The position numbers and the translations under genes are program-made. Shown here in pieces: positions 62,716 to 64,000 of a DNA stretch of 64,000 nucleotides. The DNA is from Pedobacter foliorum (GTDB lineage Bacteria; Bacteroidota; Bacteroidia; Sphingobacteriales; Sphingobacteriaceae). Position 1 is the first letter of the stretch; each line of letters opens with the position of its first letter. The notes under the pieces are model-generated. The model saw only the letters and a list, made by a program, of their open reading frames with translations, was not told where the DNA came from and made no database searches. The stretch spans positions 47,717-111,716 of the forward strand of contig NZ_JABSNU010000015.1 in the NCBI RefSeq assembly GCF_013266735.1. Reading direction: 5' to 3'.

Positions 62716-62765
62716 TTAATACTAAAAAGGCGTGAGCTATACAACTCACGCCTTTTTAGTATTAA
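62716..62765. terminator. Bidirectional terminator between icmF and desaturase
   Basis: A perfect 21-bp stem (62716-62736 and 62745-62765, 8-nt loop) with an A5 run on the left and a T5 run on the right lies between two convergent genes. Confidence 0.88.
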
Positions 62766-62780
62766 TTAAAGCTTCTTTAT

Positions 62781-63761
62781 TTAAGAATGTATCCAGCTAA
62801 ATTTATATTCCATTGTAGGATTACTCATTCTTTCTGCTACACGTATTAGTCTGTTAGGTAAAGCCATGATATAATCACGAGCCTTTTCGCCAGCTTCATT
62901 TAAGTCGCGCATACTGTCCAACTTCCATTCTTCAATTAACTGTTGCATAATCTCAACATAATCAATCGCAGTATAAACACCTAGGCGTTGTGCAGCATCA
63001 GTAAAATGGCCGAATGTTTGACCTATCTTCATACCCATTTCACGTAAAAAATGAGCAGGCATTACAATTTTCTTTCTCATCATGTCCTCAAAAGCTATCA
63101 TTGCTTCATTCGGATCTACCTCAAATATTTTAGACATGAAATCTTTATAGGCTTTAGCATGGCGCGCTTCATCAGAAGCAATTACTCCACACATTTTAGA
63201 AAGCAACGTATCTCCATCTTTTTTAGCTAGAGAGGCTACCCTTCTGTGAGAAATATTAGTAGCTAATTCCTGAAAGCTAGTGTATATAAAGTTTCTATAT
63301 GGATCGTGTCCTGTTCCTATATCAAATCCATCAGCAATTAAATACTGAGTAGATATCTCCATCTGGCGCATATCAACACGTCCCGATAAGTATAGGTATC
63401 TATTTAATAAATCACCATGTCTGTTTTCTTCCGCAGTCCAGTGACGTACCCATTTCATCCATCCACCTTGTTCATTTCTAGTTATTCCATCAACCATACA
63501 AAGCCAAGACTCATAAGTCGGTAATGCCTCTTCAGTAATTGTATCACCTATTAGAACAGCTACAAGATCATAAGAAAGATCCTTCGCATTCTCACGCAAA
63601 AACTTTATATCCTGGTAAAATGTCTCACTAGTAGAATCAGGCAAAAAATCAGATGGCTGCCAATTTGTATCAATCGGTTTCAGGTATGTTTCCATCATAT
63701 CAAGCATATAGCTTTCTATATGTAACATTACTTCCCTTCTCTTTTCCGCGAATAAATTCAT
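62781..63761 (-). CDS. Acyl-ACP desaturase (soluble diiron)
   Basis: A 326-residue fatty-acid desaturase type 2 that introduces a cis double bond in acyl-ACP. Both diiron motifs are complete: TAEENRHG (Glu112, His115; preceding Glu79 region EEALPTYE) and SDEARHAKAY (Glu198, His201), with the helix FQELATNISHRRVA (Glu165) providing another ligand. WMKWVRHW just before the first motif is typical. It is cytosolic, and uses ferredoxin or a similar donor. Length is normal for bacterial members. It is a single leftward gene between the icmF terminator and the rRNA operon terminator. Confidence 0.92.
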   Translation of the reverse strand: MNLFAEKRREVMLHIESYMLDMMETYLKPIDTNWQPSDFLPDSTSETFYQDIKFLRENAKDLSYDLVAVLIGDTITEEALPTYESWLCMVDGITRNEQGGWMKWVRHWTAEENRHGDLLNRYLYLSGRVDMRQMEISTQYLIADGFDIGTGHDPYRNFIYTSFQELATNISHRRVASLAKKDGDTLLSKMCGVIASDEARHAKAYKDFMSKIFEVDPNEAMIAFEDMMRKKIVMPAHFLREMGMKIGQTFGHFTDAAQRLGVYTAIDYVEIMQQLIEEWKLDSMRDLNEAGEKARDYIMALPNRLIRVAERMSNPTMEYKFSWIHS

Positions 63762-63786
63762 TCGTTTATGTTATTTAAATTTGTAT

Positions 63787-63794
63787 CAAATATA
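63787..63794 (-). promoter_or_regulatory. -7 promoter element of the desaturase gene
   Basis: On the minus strand this reads TATATTTG, an exact TAnnTTTG match, 25 nt before the desaturase ATG at 63761. A CAAA at 63809-63812 is too close to be an ideal -33 element. Confidence 0.45.
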
Positions 63795-63914
63795 CCAAAA
63801 TTATTGCACAAAGATGGTTACAGAAATACTTTATTAAGAAATAATCTAAGGCTTAATCAAGTGTTAGTGATTAAATTTTTAAACAAATAGCATAGGAATA
63901 GCTATAAACAAGAA

Positions 63915-63940
63915 AACCCTGTAGTATTAACTACAGGGTT
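63915..63940 (-). terminator. Terminator of the rRNA operon
   Basis: An 11-bp perfect stem (63915-63925 with 63930-63940, 4-nt loop) is followed on the minus strand by a T4 run. It lies about 10 nt after the 5S rRNA 3' end. Confidence 0.88.
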
Positions 63941-63950
63941 ACTTTAAGAT

Positions 63951-64000
63951 TTGGCACCGACCTACTCTCCCACGTGTTACCGCAGTACCATCGGCTCTGG
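63951..64000 (-). rRNA. rrf: 5S rRNA, 3' part
   Basis: The last ~50 bases on the minus strand read CCGATGGTACTGCGGTAACA then CGTGGGAGAGTAGGTCGGTG, the conserved 3' half of bacterial 5S rRNA with the E-loop and helix I strand. The gene continues past the right edge; 23S and 16S rRNA genes are expected further right. The 3' end is placed within a few bases. Confidence 0.93.

Noticed and set aside
63951..63958. TTGGCACC resembling a sigma-54 -24 element
   Set aside because: It is the complement of the conserved 3' end of the 5S rRNA and has no -12 partner in a meaningful place.
1..64000. CRISPR array, tRNA genes, prophage or insertion sequence
   Set aside because: I found no regularly spaced repeats, no convincing tRNA cloverleaf and no integrase, transposase or phage structural genes in the window.

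Overview
The window looks like a chromosomal segment of a Bacteroidota bacterium, most likely Sphingobacteriaceae (Pedobacter-like); the genus is an inference. Support: AT-rich DNA, several promoters of the Bacteroidota type (TTTG about 19 nt before TAnnTTTG), bacillithiol synthesis (BshB1), DUF4294 and DUF4783 proteins, an HU-CCDC81/SPOR fusion, a CarboxypepD_reg-type TonB-dependent receptor, PafA phosphatase and IcmF. I see no prophage, insertion sequence or CRISPR array. Most of the window is housekeeping, with two accessory-like stretches (24.6-32.8 kb and 32.9-42.4 kb).

Layout. 1-6.97 kb: the end of a DoxX-like protein, small DUF proteins, lysine 6-aminotransferase facing a glutaryl-CoA-dehydrogenase-like enzyme (both fit one lysine degradation route), then a leftward bshB1/glutathione peroxidase/DUF4294 group. 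7.3-12.7 kb: Rel/SpoT, a Fur-family regulator, purA, pabB. 13.1-15.8 kb: leftward operon DUF4783-nadC-plsY-M48 peptidase. 16-24.5 kb: gpmI with a lipoprotein, a TPR protein, lon behind a sigma-54-like promoter, two outer-membrane proteins (one LpxR-like), arfB, cmk. 24.6-32.8 kb: RND efflux system (adaptor, pump, outer-membrane factor), a response regulator/histidine kinase pair and a small basic secreted protein. 32.9-36 kb: a sigma-70 paralog translationally coupled to a serC-like gene that is frameshifted at an A8 run, and a LacI regulator. 36.3-42.4 kb: an iron-uptake block (TonB-dependent siderophore receptor, two PepSY membrane proteins, a GlxA-type AraC regulator) with shared TTAGA-N5-TCTAA boxes and a 56-bp perfect palindrome. 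42.6-47.8 kb: rpsA, a GH20 hexosaminidase, pyrR-pyrB. 48-57.5 kb: a compact rightward cluster of a giant TPR protein, a plug-less barrel with a TonB-box-like N-terminus, an HU/SPOR membrane protein, ExbB/TolQ, ExbD/TolR, a TonB/TolA-like protein, and folC. 57.5-63.8 kb: pafA, icmF, an acyl-ACP desaturase. 63.95-64 kb: the 3' end of a leftward 5S rRNA with its terminator, so an rRNA operon lies beyond the right edge.

The best leads for something new are the 48-56 kb envelope cluster, which combines a Tol/Exb-type motor with a TPR protein and a barrel that lacks a plug; the frameshifted serC/sigma-factor pair; the iron block with its candidate Fur operators and palindrome; and the sigma-54-like promoter of lon. 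All functional calls rest on recognition of sequence motifs by eye, without database searches.
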